From Basidiobolus meristosporus CBS 931.73 (Eukaryota > Basidiobolomycota > Basidiobolomycetes > Basidiobolales > Basidiobolaceae): 56,249 nt of DNA. The DNA lies in NCBI GenBank assembly GCA_002104905.1, contig MCFE01000581.1, forward strand, positions 1-56,249, read 5' to 3'. Position numbers and translations under genes: made by a program. Below the pieces are notes generated by a model, which was not told the DNA's origin, ran no database searches, and was given only the letters and a program-made list of their open reading frames with translations. Shown one piece after another: positions 21,811 to 31,979 of the stretch (position 1 is its first letter; every line of letters begins with the position of its first letter).

Positions 21811-22530
21811 ATGTAGCTATTTGACAGGATGCATTTTACTCCAGCAGCAGTGATTTTAGCACTTGTTATGATCTGCTGCTTGAATGTTTAAGTTAGATCA
21901 GTTTTTAGTCAAATCAATTTGTATATGTTTAGGTTATCAGTATATCAGTATTATCTATGTAATCAGCAGCATTAGTCAGCAAACAAATCAGCAGATCCTT
22001 ATCAGACAGAAATAGATATATTAAGTAGGATCTTATTGTGTGATGATGATGTAATCAAATGAATCATCAGCCACAGCCTACATTAGGAAATACAATTAGT
22101 CAGCAATTGATCTGGCAAAAAGTATATAAGAAGCTGCTGGAACCTCAATAAAAGTCAGTTCAAGTTTTAGTGAATACAATACTAGCTAAACTCCCTATTC
22201 CTCTACAACTCTTATACCAAGACTTGTAACCCACTCATTTCACTTTAACTGATGGTTGCTACCCCATTTGACTGCTGTTCTCCTTGTACTAGTGAATACA
22301 GAAGAGTCAGTTATCAAGATTTATTGTGTGAGCAGTATGTGGAAGGCTGCTACCTGAATGTGCAAGTTGTGCCCACTCTTTAGACAACATATTTCCCAAC
22401 CCCTTTGACATGTCAGGTGTTTGCTAGTATTGCCAGGAAATAAAAAATCTGAGCACAAAGAAGCTGAGCACTTAGATGATTGTTCACAAGTAATACATGT
22501 TGTTTCTGAGAGAGGTGCACAAATGGACAG
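21811..22530 (+). pseudogene. Small secreted protein relic, copy 2, split by an LTR
   Basis: Paralogue of the relic at 19723. It begins ATG-TAG (21811-21816), where copy 1 has ATG-AAA, then LFDRMHFTPAAVILAL up to the LTR insertion. Past the LTR the same frame continues ISL, a stop in place of Gln, LMVATPFDCCSPCTSEY, RRVSYQDLLCEQYVEGCY and LNVQVVPTL. The conserved pattern with copy 1 is SPCTS-x-Y, then x-C, then EGCY-x-N-x-QV. Further on, AEHLDDCSQV (about 22466-22495) parallels AEHFKDSCSSL in copy 1. So two diverged members of one secreted-protein family existed here. Both are dead. Confidence 0.6.
21864..22231 (+). mobile_element. Solo LTR (gypsy family F) inside secreted-protein relic
   Basis: A 368-bp block starting TGTTATGATC and ending GTAAC-C (family end TAACA). 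It matches the solo LTR at 42061-42430 and the minus-strand LTR at 40203-40571. It is flanked by CACT at 21860-21863 and 22232-22235, a 4-bp duplication. Removing it restores the register of the signal-peptide region. A TATATAA box lies at about 22123-22129. Confidence 0.88.
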
Positions 22531-22800
22531 GTTTTAGTTTCAACAGTCTAGACACATAAAATGCTTTACAAGCTATCAGTAATTGGATCTAGCAACATTA
22601 AGATTGCATTGTCACAAAGGTACTAGCTAAATTCTTGTGCGCCAAGTTGGCTTGATTTGGGCAGGGTGATTGATTCAGATGTTTTGATGTCCCTCAAGTA
22701 GGTATGTTGCTATCAGTATGAACTATCCCTGTATTGTACCAAATATTCTATCACAAACCACTTGAAGTATTGGACCATGGGCTTTCAATGGAGCCATTAT

Positions 22801-23528
22801 ACTTGTTCCATTGGATAGTGCCACATTGAGCCATGAGTGCCAAATGATGCCATAGTGTGCCTGGGAGGCCAACTGAACCTATACTTGGCCACAGAGTGTG
22901 AAACATAGCTCTGCATCTTCATGCAAGGCAGCCCCTATGTTTCACTCTTTGTGCTGGTGAAAATTTTTTTTTGACCTTTTTTTTGGATCAAAGTTTTGCA
23001 GGATGTGTAAGAACATATAACAAATGAAGACATACAACTGGTACTCAATGCCCATGGCACTCTGAATCTAGCTCCTGTAGCTTGTATGTTATCACAAAAA
23101 TGCATGGCACCATCATGGTCCACTGGTACTATCAGTCACTATATTTAGATATTAGCCTTGAAGTAAGACCTATATATAGTACTTATAGTAACAGATAGTA
23201 CCAGTGGACCAAGATAGTGCCATGCATTTTGGTAACATGATGCAAGCTACAGGAGCTAGATTCAGAGTGCCATGGGTATTGAGTATCAAATGCCTGTCTT
23301 CAGTCCTTTTGTACTATCACACATCCTGAAGAACATTGATTCAAAAAAAAAGGCCAAAAAAAGGATTTTCTCCAGCACCATGGGTGAAATACAGGGGCTG
23401 CCTTGCATGAAGATGCAGAGCTATATTTCACACTCCATGGCCAAATATAGGCTCACTTGACCTCCCTGGGATGCTATGGCATCATTTGGCACTCATGGCT
23501 CAATGTGGCACTATTCAATGGAATAAGT
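22801..23528. repeat. Large inverted repeat, foldback/MITE-like
   Basis: Two arms of about 340-350 bp, 22801-23140 and 23180-23528, are inverted copies around a spacer of about 40 bp. The ends are ACTTGTTCCATTGGATAGTG on the left and, complemented from the right, ACTTATTCCATTGAATAGTG. Internal landmarks recur inverted, such as ATGCATGGCAC, GGTCCACTGGTACTAT and the T-run/A-run pair near 22967-22984 and 23342-23357. Short frames on both arms (22935-23123 minus, 23272-23460 plus) are mirror images of each other, not genes. No clear target duplication is seen. Transcripts would fold into a long hairpin. Confidence 0.82.
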
Positions 23529-24908
23529 CTTTTAGCTTTTAAAAATAAAGCCATTCTGGATAAAGTGTTGAAGAGAGCTCAGCAAGAGCAATGTTTACAA
23601 AATCCACCAATAATAACCAGAGAGTAGTTTAACCAGTAGGTGATTTGTGCCCAGTGATGACCACTATATAGCTGTAGCAAAGTATTAGTCAATATTTGGC
23701 TTGTGGGAACACCTGATGATGCAGCTATGGCATTGCATTCTTGGGATGATTTTGATAGTGCTACTCTAGTATATGGCCGGAATCTACTCAAGAGATAGAG
23801 CAAATACACTAAGTGATGCATATACAGATAACACTACCAGTGATCCAAGCCTTACACCTGGAGCTCTAAGCAACTCTGGCTTACCTGATGGCAACATTCC
23901 CAGAGACCAAAGATACCCACATCATGGTTGGTATAGGAGCACCAGCCTTCTATTTAGGTCCCTGTGATGCCATAATGCTCTCATGCATTGTCCTCTTGGT
24001 AATTTTAGGCTGGCTTTATCACAGGCAATGGGTAGTATCAATGTGTTGCCAACACTTCATTGCCATGTTAGGTACCAATCACTCTTCAGAATCCAAGAGA
24101 GTGGGTGAGTGATTTGTCAAAATAGTACTAGCGGTCAATTGCACTAGCTATTGTGCTTAAGCTTTAAATGGGGGATAACCACTAAGTTGAGCACAGTACA
24201 TCAAAAGTCAGCTAAAAGTATAATGACCTATTAGGGGAATTTTGTTCAGAACAAAGTCTTTATAGCCAAAAGTTTGACAATGTCCTATACATGGCTTCTA
24301 AACATTTGGCATCTAGAATTGCTATATTGATGTTTTGTTTTTATTTTTTGCTTCATCACAGAGAACAAATAGCCCACAGCAGAGACACAATCTGGATGTC
24401 TCAGTACTTCAAATGGTGGGCACATGCACTGTTAGAGGTGCATACTTTGCAAATACAATCCTGTTTGATCTTACTTATAAGTAAGGCCTGGCTCAGCACT
24501 GTAATTCCACTATCCGCTATATGTATTGCTCTAGCATGATGGTACATACGAAGAATATGAATGTTCACTACAAAATCACTCTTATTTGTAATACAAGCAA
24601 TATTGCTGAAATGGGGCTCTCTTGAAAGTGTTGTAGACATATTGAGCAGAACTCTTGGTGCCTATTCTAGGCTTACCATAGGTGTGAAGATGCATTGTTC
24701 ACCATCCAAAGAGTGACTAGTTACTGTCAATTGGTCATTCTTTAGATGACTCAGTTGCTCTTTTGATTCCAAATTGAACTGGTTTGCTTCAAGTAGATAA
24801 TGCATGGTTGCACAAGCTGATTTATATCAGGAGTGTGATTTGTGTTAGCAATAACAACTTGAGAGTTTATTTAGAATTTAGTTACCAAAAGACCAATATT
24901 CAGTACAA
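23529..24908. other. Unassigned 1.4 kb with weak coding hints
   Basis: No element family is recognised. Two hints deserve recording. On plus, 23888-24112 (74 residues) contains a hydrophobic segment, APAFYLGPCDAIMLSCIVLL followed by VILGWLY, that could be a membrane span. On minus, 24401-24640 (79 residues) ends in a cysteine cluster, CICKVCTSNSAC. Neither has a known family. The minus one lies downstream of the signal-peptide ORF at 24909-25103 on the same strand, so it could be a later exon, but no splice sites were established. Confidence 0.3.
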
Positions 24909-25103
24909 TCAGCCACACTGGCACTTTACTTCCTCTACTGCATCCAAGATATATCCCCAAACTATTTGGTTGATATATTGCATGGTGCCACAGTAGTTGG
25001 CACAGTGTGCATCCTTGTTGATTACCCTCAATAGTACTTTTTTGCCTTCAGAAGCTGCTAGTGGGAGTACTAGTGCTGCAGCAAGAGTAATTTGAGGAAT
25101 CAT
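24909..25103 (-). CDS. Putative small secreted protein, 64 residues
   Basis: An uninterrupted ATG-to-stop frame. Residues 1-18 (MIPQITLAAALVLPLAAS) look like a signal peptide with cleavage after Ser18. The rest has four cysteines (34, 38, 61, 63) in HCANYC and KCQCG. Length and composition fit fungal small secreted proteins, but no family is recognised. GAA-GTAAAG near the 3' end looks like a 5' splice site, so the true protein could continue through an intron into downstream sequence. It is one of few intact frames in a region otherwise full of broken ones; chance cannot be excluded at this length. Confidence 0.4.
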   Translation of the reverse strand: MIPQITLAAALVLPLAASEGKKVLLRVINKDAHCANYCGTMQYINQIVWGYILDAVEEVKCQCG

Positions 25104-25149
25104 ATTTCAAGGAGCTTGACAATTGGCTAATAAGAGTGGAGTATATAAT

Positions 25150-25662
25150 AGCTAAAAAAGGGGGTAAAATTATCTATATCTATCCCTATGATGATAATGC
25201 AATTCTTTATCAATTCATGCAGCTGACTGAATAAGATGGTCTCAAGTGGTTCAAGGCCTTCTTTGCACAAAAGTCCCTTGTAGTATATGGAACAGGAACT
25301 CCAGAATTCTATATCAATGATAGAACCTCCTTGGCCAGTTCATCACCAGTGGCTCATTGACCCCATTTGAAGGAGCCAAAAGCACCACTATTGTTTCTAA
25401 GAAGACCTTTTTCCACTCTGGGGTGCAAACTGGAGCCATCTTCAGGAAAGCAAAGCAATCAGCAGGTGCCAAGCTCTATGTCAGCTGGTCAACCTTGTAT
25501 GATGTCCAGAAGAATTTCACGTTGGACACTTGGTCTCTGGGAACAGATGTTCCACCACCAGCAGGACTGAAGCAAATCTAGAAAAGCAAGAACACTAATC
25601 CTCTTGGATGTTCTTTCACTGTTAGAATCAGCAACCTCAATACACAAGTGATAATAGGTAGT
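25150..25662 (+). pseudogene. Unidentified protein-coding relic
   Basis: Coding-like reading over about 170 codons with few lesions. GKIIYIYPYDDNAILYQFMQ, a stop, DGLKWFKAFFAQKSLVVYGT, GTPEFYINDRT and a frameshift are followed by the open frame ending at 25579-25581. That frame contains LGQFITSGSLTPFEGAKSTT, FFHSGVQTGAIFRKAKQSAG, AKLYVSWSTLYDVQKNF and LGTDVPPPAGLKQI. After one stop the same frame goes on with PLGCSFTVRISNLNTQVIIG. The amino-acid text is well-formed and not repetitive, unlike random frames. I do not recognise the family; it resembles none of the mobile elements in the window. Confidence 0.5.
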
Positions 25663-25756
25663 TAACTTTCAATACATCAACAGCGTATGTGAGCCATCAG
25701 TACCAAATCTGTATAGTACATGTTACTCTACTATATACCTATCAGTATGCTCTCCT

Positions 25757-25980
25757 GTGCCAAATGCTTTTCAAAAAGATATATCTTACTCAAGCAGTAG
25801 TCATTTTTGGGCACCTGGTGTCAAGTCTGTACTGAAGCTCTCCGGAATAGAAAGGCCTCTGGGATATTCAGTGGCAAGTATGGCAACAAAGATATTGCAG
25901 TGGGATTCAAGTTTGGTCAGTACAAACAATACTAGCTATTTGATCAAAGATTATTCAAAACAAATATTAGACGCAAGTAC
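25757..25980 (+). other. Second coding-like patch, unidentified
   Basis: About 75 codons with alternative frames. The open frame from 25757 gives SHFWAPGVKSVLKLSGIERP. A different frame gives the more protein-like GIFSGKYGNKDIAVGFKFGQ before a stop. It follows the unidentified relic on the same strand and may be part of the same dead gene. The solo LTR at 25981 interrupts it. No family is recognised. Confidence 0.3.
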
Positions 25981-26349
25981 TGTTGAAATATTGGACTATT
26001 TGGTATCATTCAGCAGCTAAAAATTTACTTAACAATTCTAGGCTAGTCTTAGTCACTGTAGGACTCATTTACTGCCTTAACTTTGCCACTTTCTCCAGAT
26101 ATATGATCTTATGATTATTCCCCTATAGTCAGGATCCAATTAGCACTATTACCAAACATTATGTACTAACCCTGAAACTGTTACAGAATGCTCCTGAATA
26201 TTGAGAAACCCTCCCTACTTAGTGTTGCAGCTGTATTACTTCTACAAAGGTATAAATACTGAGCTTCTTTGTGAATAAACAACAGTTCAACTATTATCAC
26301 TATTTCTTGATAAGCTCCTTATATCCAAATCACTTCTTAAATCGCAACA
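25981..26349 (+). mobile_element. Solo LTR, copia family 2
   Basis: 369 bp, TGTTG...CAACA, matching the complement of the copia family 2 LTRs at 31600-31966 and 35907-36274. It is flanked by a perfect 5-bp duplication, AGTAC at 25976-25980 and 26350-26354. It contains GGTATAAATACTGAGC (TATA-like, about 26250-26265) and GAATAAAC (polyadenylation-like). No internal sequence is present, so this is a recombination-derived solo LTR. Confidence 0.93.
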
Positions 26350-26354
26350 AGTAC

Positions 26355-26870
26355 TAACTAATAGTAACTAGTACCTAGTCAAGGGATTCTAACTAATGAT
26401 AACTAGCAACTTGACAAAAGGTTTGTTGAATATTCACTGATACCTTCACTGAGTTCACTGACAATCCACTGTAGTACTGTGTCACAAGCTCTGGACAAGA
26501 AATGTATGGTACTGATTTAAGGTCCTGACAAACCAAGAGTAGTATTTTGACTCAAGATCCTGTTTGATAATTGCAAGTACCTTGACCCAAGGTCTTAACT
26601 AATGATTACCAGCACTTCACCCAAGGTCCTGACTGATGATTTCTACAAATTTGCCCCAAAGCCCTGACATATATAGAACAGGTGCTCAACCCCAGGCCCA
26701 GATAAACAACAGTAGCACACTAGATCCTGACCAACAGCCATAGCATTTTTTTGGCTCAAGATTCAGAAGTAGAAAGGTAGCACCTTCACAAAAGGTCCTA
26801 ATAAGCAAAAGTAAAACCTTGACCCAAAGTCTTTACCTTACTGGAAGTTTGAGTCATAATCCTGTCAAAG
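26355..26870 (+). repeat. Degenerate ~35-bp tandem repeat
   Basis: About a dozen imperfect units of 33-37 bp. The core is A-G-T/C-A-C, C-T-T-G-A-C-C, CAAGGTCCTGA, then an AT-rich spacer (ACTAATGAT type). Good units begin near 26514 (TACTGATTTAAGGTCCTGAC), 26577 (TACCTTGACCCAAGGTC), 26612 (CACTTCACCCAAGGTCC), 26782 (AGCACCTTCACAAAAGGTCC) and 26816 (AACCTTGACCCAAAGTC). Unit length is not a multiple of three and no frame is open, so it is a non-coding minisatellite-like array. The solo LTR inserted at its left edge. Confidence 0.65.
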
Positions 26871-27228
26871 GCCATGACAAAACATGATGCAAGAGAGGTG
26901 TTAATCCCATAGGTATCTCATATCTATTCCATTTGAAAAATATTTTACCGCAATTTTGGTAAATAACTCTGTCAAATCTTGACTTTCTATTACCCCTCTA
27001 GCCTTCATTGACTGGTTCTTACACATTTCTCTCACTTTCTGAGCCTGCACTCTCATCATTCCTTCACCCTTAATCTACATCAATTGACTATCTCACATTT
27101 CTGGCTCTACTGCTTCTTGCACTCTCATTCTTCCTTTACCATTACTATATGCTCATTGGTTTATATCTCCTGACACTTCAGCTGTTTCTGACTACATTCC
27201 TGTATGGACCAGTACATCAGATCAAATA
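26871..27228. other. No feature recognised
   Basis: A CT-rich plus strand with short repeated phrases (TCTCACTTTCTGAGCC, GCACTCTCATCATTCC, GCACTCTCATTCTTCC). On minus this is AG-rich and may be the continuation of the coiled-coil relic that follows, but no frame can be held. Confidence 0.3.
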
Positions 27229-27681
27229 TCATTTTATCCCCTTCTCCTGCCACACACTGCATTAGTAGCTCCATGAGGACCCACCACCACTACAGTGGGC
27301 ATTGCACTAAACATTTGCCTGTTTGAAACATGATGCTTTGTTGGCTGGTGGAATCTCTGCTTCATTTACTCCTGGCAAGCCTGTGGTGAGCTCATACTCT
27401 TACACCATAGCTACATCAGGATCTCCATATGGTTGATCAGTGGGTCCTATTGCTTCACCTTCTAAGAGTAATCTTAGCCTCCTTATTGTTTTTCTTTCTA
27501 TCTGGAAATTCTGGGCCTTCTTGCCTTGAAGCCTCAGCTGCTACAGCATGTGGCATTTCTCAGAGAGCTCTCTGTTTTCCTCTGCAAGGTAGTTCCCTTG
27601 CATCTCCTTTGCCTGTCCTTCAGCTGCTACCACTATTGTTGTTGCTATTATGCTGTCTAAATATTCCAGTGTTATTCCACA
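27229..27681 (-). pseudogene. Coiled-coil protein relic, unidentified
   Basis: The minus strand holds one frame for about 150 codons with only a few stops. It reads GITLEYLDSIIATTIVVAAE, GQAKEMQGNYLAEENRELSE, KCHML, a stop, QLRLQGKKAQNFQIERKTIR, RLRLLLEGEAIGPTDQP and YGDPDVAMV. The Glu/Lys/Leu/Gln pattern suggests an alpha-helical coiled coil followed by an acidic linker. The open plus-strand frame here (27429-27695) is very hydrophobic only because it mirrors this one. It could be the N-terminal or nucleic-acid-binding protein of a mobile element; I recognise no family. Confidence 0.45.
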
Positions 27682-27759
27682 GATTTTCTTTGTGAAATAT
27701 CAGTGAGGGAGCTAACTGAATATCAACAACTTACATGCTACCATTCTACTGGCTACAAT

Positions 27760-28200
27760 ATACACAGGTTCCTCTGGAAGCAGCTCAGCAATGCCCACTT
27801 GATGCATCAAAAACTACTATGCAAAGAGCTTATAGTAGGACTTAATCAGCTCCTTTACTAGTATAGGCCACAACATATGGATCTTTGCAACTATTCTGTT
27901 CATTCTCTGTTCAAGCTGGCAAAGTGTGTAAAGACTAAAGGGCCATGCTGCGCATTGGGAGAGTTTACTATGGAGCAGATATATGTGGAGATAGTAAGAA
28001 GAGCTAAGTTGCAAGTGTTCACATACATATGCTCAATCAAGTGTATCACATCACAGCTCACTATAGATGTGATGAGTAGGCATATAGTATTTGATGAAGA
28101 AAAAATGAGAGAAGACAAGCACAGGTGTGCACATGGAGATATATACACATATGGGGTAACAAAGATAAATATGCTGAGTGCACAGACAGGAACTTGAAGT
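27760..28200 (+). pseudogene. Diverged Tnp2 transposase fragment
   Basis: Matches the C-terminal third of the T3 transposase (about 52480-52780) but is more distant than the other copies. CAGCTCAGCAATGCC, then QLLYYKH-type, VDLC and FWEFPMEQM positions appear here as DLCNYSVHSLFKLAK, CCALGEFTMEQIYVEIVRR, and SQLTIDVMSRHIV. An open piece spans 27877-28197. It ends just before transposon unit T2, and may represent a different subfamily. Confidence 0.65.
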
Positions 28201-28261
28201 GCCCAAAGATAACTTTGATGTACGCATGATTGACTTATTTGAAGGAGAACTTTAGGTTGGC

Positions 28262-30262
28262 ATGCCAGATACTCTATGAGAAATTATTGTGATGATCCTG
28301 TCAAAAGGATGTTACACATTTAAAGTAAGTAACTAAGAGGTGCTGATCCCATTAGGACACTATGTAGACACTGCTAAAAATAATTGCACCCTATATTTAA
28401 CAAAAAACTTAGAATTTCTCATTGAGACAGTATATAAGTGGCTTTTGATTGGTTCCCTGCCAATGTGCTTGCTTTCTGATCCCAGATAGCTGATCACCTC
28501 CCACATTTATATACCTTGATTAGCTATTGCCACTTTTTCACATTTCTTACCTCCTAACTCTACCATTTCTTTTACTTTGTGTGCATATAAACTGATTTGT
28601 TTCTGTTGACACTTCAGTTATACTGCAATTGCTAATTATATTGACCTATACAAGTCCCTATACCCTACACTGACATTAAGCCTAACCCCACACCCAAGAA
28701 GTAACTCCAGTAACATCCACCACTCAAAATGTGTATTTGCTGTAATGCTCTGTTTCCATGACTTTGTGGAAACTCAATGACTTGATGCTGCTGTTCAGTC
28801 ACTGGTTCAAATATGCCCTGGTCTTCAGCTGGCATTGCAAGGTCTAACACTTTATCTGCCAGTCTTTACAATAAATCCCTGCAATAAGCAATTGCATTTT
28901 CTTGAGCACCGCTCTTAAAGAAGTGCTGCAATTTCATGATGTGCCTATTAATGTTCCAAAATGCCACTGAAGGCATTGCATAGTCTTTCAAGCTCTTGAC
29001 ATTGTTGTCTTATATGTAAGTGGGATATCAACTCTGTCAACAATGAAGGACATGGAGGCAGAAGTAGACACATTGCCTTTCTTAGCAAACTCATCTGCCT
29101 TGCTGGAGTGTAGCTCAGCTGCCTGCCCTTCCAACTATTGTGAAAATAGCTGTCATGTTGTTGGTGATTCTTTCTGGCGATAATGGGATTCAGCTTGTTC
29201 CAGGCTTTCAGTGTTGATTGGCAAGAACTGCGGTTCTTTTGCATGCTTCCCTGTCTTAAGTGTGGGTAGATATTTTTGACTTTACCATTTCCTTTATCAC
29301 TGCCAGGTCCCTTGATGCTACCTTATCAAGGTGCTTCTAGTATTGACCTTTGTTTTCTCCTTGATAAATGCAGCTCTGATGCATCTGTTTTGGCCTGCTT
29401 GTTCCTTGCTGGCACTCTTCTGGCAATCTGACATTTCTTATTTGCTTGTTTTGAGCTCTCAGATGTAGTTGTGACAAGCTCCTGAGAAAGACACTGTTTC
29501 TTATTATTGCCATATCCTTTGCTGCTACTTTGACTGAGTGCTTTTTGAGTAGTACTATCCTTTTTCACTAATGAATGTTGTGCTGGTACATTCATGTCTG
29601 CCGGCTTCTCCCTTATTGGCACTCTTCCAGCTACCTGATTTCTTTTTTATGCTTGTTTTGAGCTGTTGGCCCTGCTTGTAACAGGCTCTTGAAGAAGCTG
29701 CTGGTTTTAAGCCATGGCACCCTTGTTCTTCTGCCTTTGATAGTTTCTGCTATTCTTAAGATACTTTCTTAGCACACCAATGCTGGCCTCAAATTATGTT
29801 TACCCATTTGAATCCAGGATAATGCTCATGAAAAAGTCAAGCACATTCTGTTTGGCCTCAGGTTCCTGATGGTCCCATGGAATGCAAGCCTTAGGGTGAT
29901 GGCATGCTAGATTTCTGATGGTCTCTTGAATATTTGCCCACTCTTTCTTACTGCACTCCACAGCATTGCAGATCTTCAATGTCTTATGATTTTAGAATTT
30001 AGTATGAACACTGGCAGTCACACTGGGAAATGGCTTGAATCTTGATTGTCACATTGAGCTGCTTGAGTTCCTTCTTTGCAGCTAAGATATGGCTTTCTCC
30101 ACCATTGATATTGATTGCACCACACATATTATCTACTCATCTTGTTTCTGGAGTATATCCTAACTTCTGTGGGCCATTGCTTCTATCCTATCAGCCACTG
30201 CACCTGGTTACTTCATTATTGCTAGGTATCTCCATAGACCCATCCACATTAAATTGCCTATC
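28262..30262 (-). pseudogene. T2: transposon end and accessory protein gene
   Basis: The copy starts with the shared T terminus (CTATGAGAAATTATTGTGAT), the TTTTGATTGGTTCCC block and then the minus-strand accessory gene. Open pieces at 28948-29244 (C-terminal part, ending FSGILEH as in T3) and 29326-29622 (basic, Lys/Gln/Ser-rich, ARRVPARNKQAKTDASE) match T3 at 48780-49420. The central conserved block (HHPKACIPWDHQEPEAKQN-type, near 29850-29950) is also recognisable. The N-terminus is missing: near 30262 the sequence changes to an old copia-2 relic. Many stops and frameshifts. Predicted role as in T3. Confidence 0.65.
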
Positions 30263-31599
30263 TCCCCTTTGGTAAATACACCAGTACCCACATTATTGTC
30301 TTGGTCAGTGATTGGTCTTCCTACAGCTTGGCATTTTGCTACATAGTCTCCACTGGACTATTCATTGCCTGTTCTGAATTCTGAGATGTTGCACATAAGG
30401 CACAACAAGCTTCTTCATGTTCAATGGACATCTACAACCAAGATCCAGAGGCACTTTATATTTTGGTAAATCTCCTAACTGGGATATTCTGCTCTGAACT
30501 GGAAGCTGTAGAATTCCCATCAATGTATGGCTTTATTGGGTACAAATCTTCTTCATTAGCTGTAACTGTATCATCAGGCTGCCAATCATTATTTTCTGCA
30601 GATTTTTGATCTTGATTCTCTTATATTACAAAGTCCCAGCTCTTGTTCAGCTTCTGAGCTTTGCCATCATTACCACTTTAATGTTAATTCCCTTTATGAT
30701 ACCCAAGTAAGACACCTTTCCTACACCTTGCTACATTGTTCTGCTTATCTAGTCAGGGATGTGATAGAGAGCATCACTGCTAAAGATGTTGAGGTGCTGG
30801 AGGGGTGGTTTCATACCTGTATTTGCTTATAACAATGGTAACCCACAAAGGACTGATTTTGGGCACCTGTTTCTAATGAACACTGTGGTGGCAATAGTCT
30901 TAGCCTAAACCTGTATTACACCCTCCATCCATGTAGCATAAATGTTATCATCTCCGCTAATTTCCTGTTGGTAGTTTAATCTACTTTGTTTTGATGTCAA
31001 GTATGTGAGACAGCCTTCTGCAGCAGTATACTAGTAGTTGGGCAGTACTTGGGAAGCTCCCTAGAGCAGTATTCCACTCCATTTGCATTTGGAAGTACCT
31101 TCAACTAGAATATAGTTTGTACACCTGCCATTTTCTTGAAGTAGCTGATCATACCAAGCACCTTGTTCTTTGCTTTCAGGAACTAGACCCAAGTATATCT
31201 TGTCTCGTCATCAATCACTGCCATAATATAACCCTAGGCTTCAAAGTACAGCATTCTCATCAACCCAAATACATTCACATACACAGTAGCCAAAGTGTTA
31301 GTAGTAGTAATGCAGACTGAGCTATCAGAGCACTGTCTAGCTTGTTGCCATATAAGCATTCCTGATGGATGCTAAATCTGGTGGGAACTATGTAAGTATG
31401 CCCAAAACAAGCTGATTGCTCACCAAGTGGCTCATTTTCTGTTGTTCAAAGCATAAAAGCCTCCATTGCCATTTTGCCTAGTTAGTTTTCTTTGTTTCAG
31501 CAGTGTCAAGATGCTCAGGTACAATGACTTTGTGTGCTTAGTTGCTATTTCTGAGCACTTCATAAGGAAGTCTTAAGTGAAAACATTAGTAGCATATAC
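30263..31599 (-). pseudogene. Old copia family 2 internal relic
   Basis: Minus-strand sequence aligns in order with the younger copia-2 at 33400-34690. It includes a TTTGGTAAAT linker region, a TCAGGGATGTGAT...GATGTTGAGGTGCTGGAGG block (integrase C-terminal, cf. 33912-33960) and, at 31480-31560, the AGCAGTGT...CTCAGGTACA region (cf. 34651-34676). It is far more decayed than the younger copy, with no usable frame. The younger copia-2 is inserted at 31600, and more of this older copy seems to continue at 36275. Confidence 0.65.
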
Positions 31600-31966
31600 T
31601 GTTGCAATTTAAGAAGTGATTTGGATATAAGGAACTTATCAAGAAATAGTGATCATAGTTTAACTACTTCTATCAATAAAGAAGCTCAGTACTTATACCT
31701 TTGTAGAAGTAATACACCTGTAACACTAAGTAAGGAGAGTTTCTCAATACTCAGGAGCATTCTGTAACAGCTTCAGGGTTTGTACATAATGTTTAGTAAT
31801 AGTGCTGATTTGATCCTGACTATAAGGGAATAATCATAAGATCATAGATCTGAAGAAAGTGGCAAAGTTAGAGCTGTAAATTAGTCCCACAGTGACCAAG
31901 GCTAGTCTAGAATTGTTATGTAAATTTTAGCTGCTGAATGATACCAAACAGTTCAATATTTCAACA
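31600..31966 (-). repeat. 3' LTR of copia family 2 element
   Basis: 367 bp, TGTTG...CAACA, paired with the 5' LTR at 35907-36274. Counting by eye gives about 39 differences over about 368 positions (roughly 89% identity), many of them C/T or G/A transitions. The internal boundary on minus is the purine tract GATGGGGAG. The flank 31595-31599 (TATAC) does not match the other side (CATAG at 36275-36279), so no clean target duplication remains. Confidence 0.92.
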
Positions 31967-31979
31967 CTCCCCATCAACT

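Noticed and set aside
22935-23460. Two short ORFs within the inverted repeat
   Set aside because: They are mirror images of each other created by the palindrome, not independent genes.
27429-27695. 88-residue hydrophobic plus ORF as a membrane protein
   Set aside because: It mirrors a minus-strand coiled-coil reading that holds across a longer stretch and has more typical amino-acid usage.
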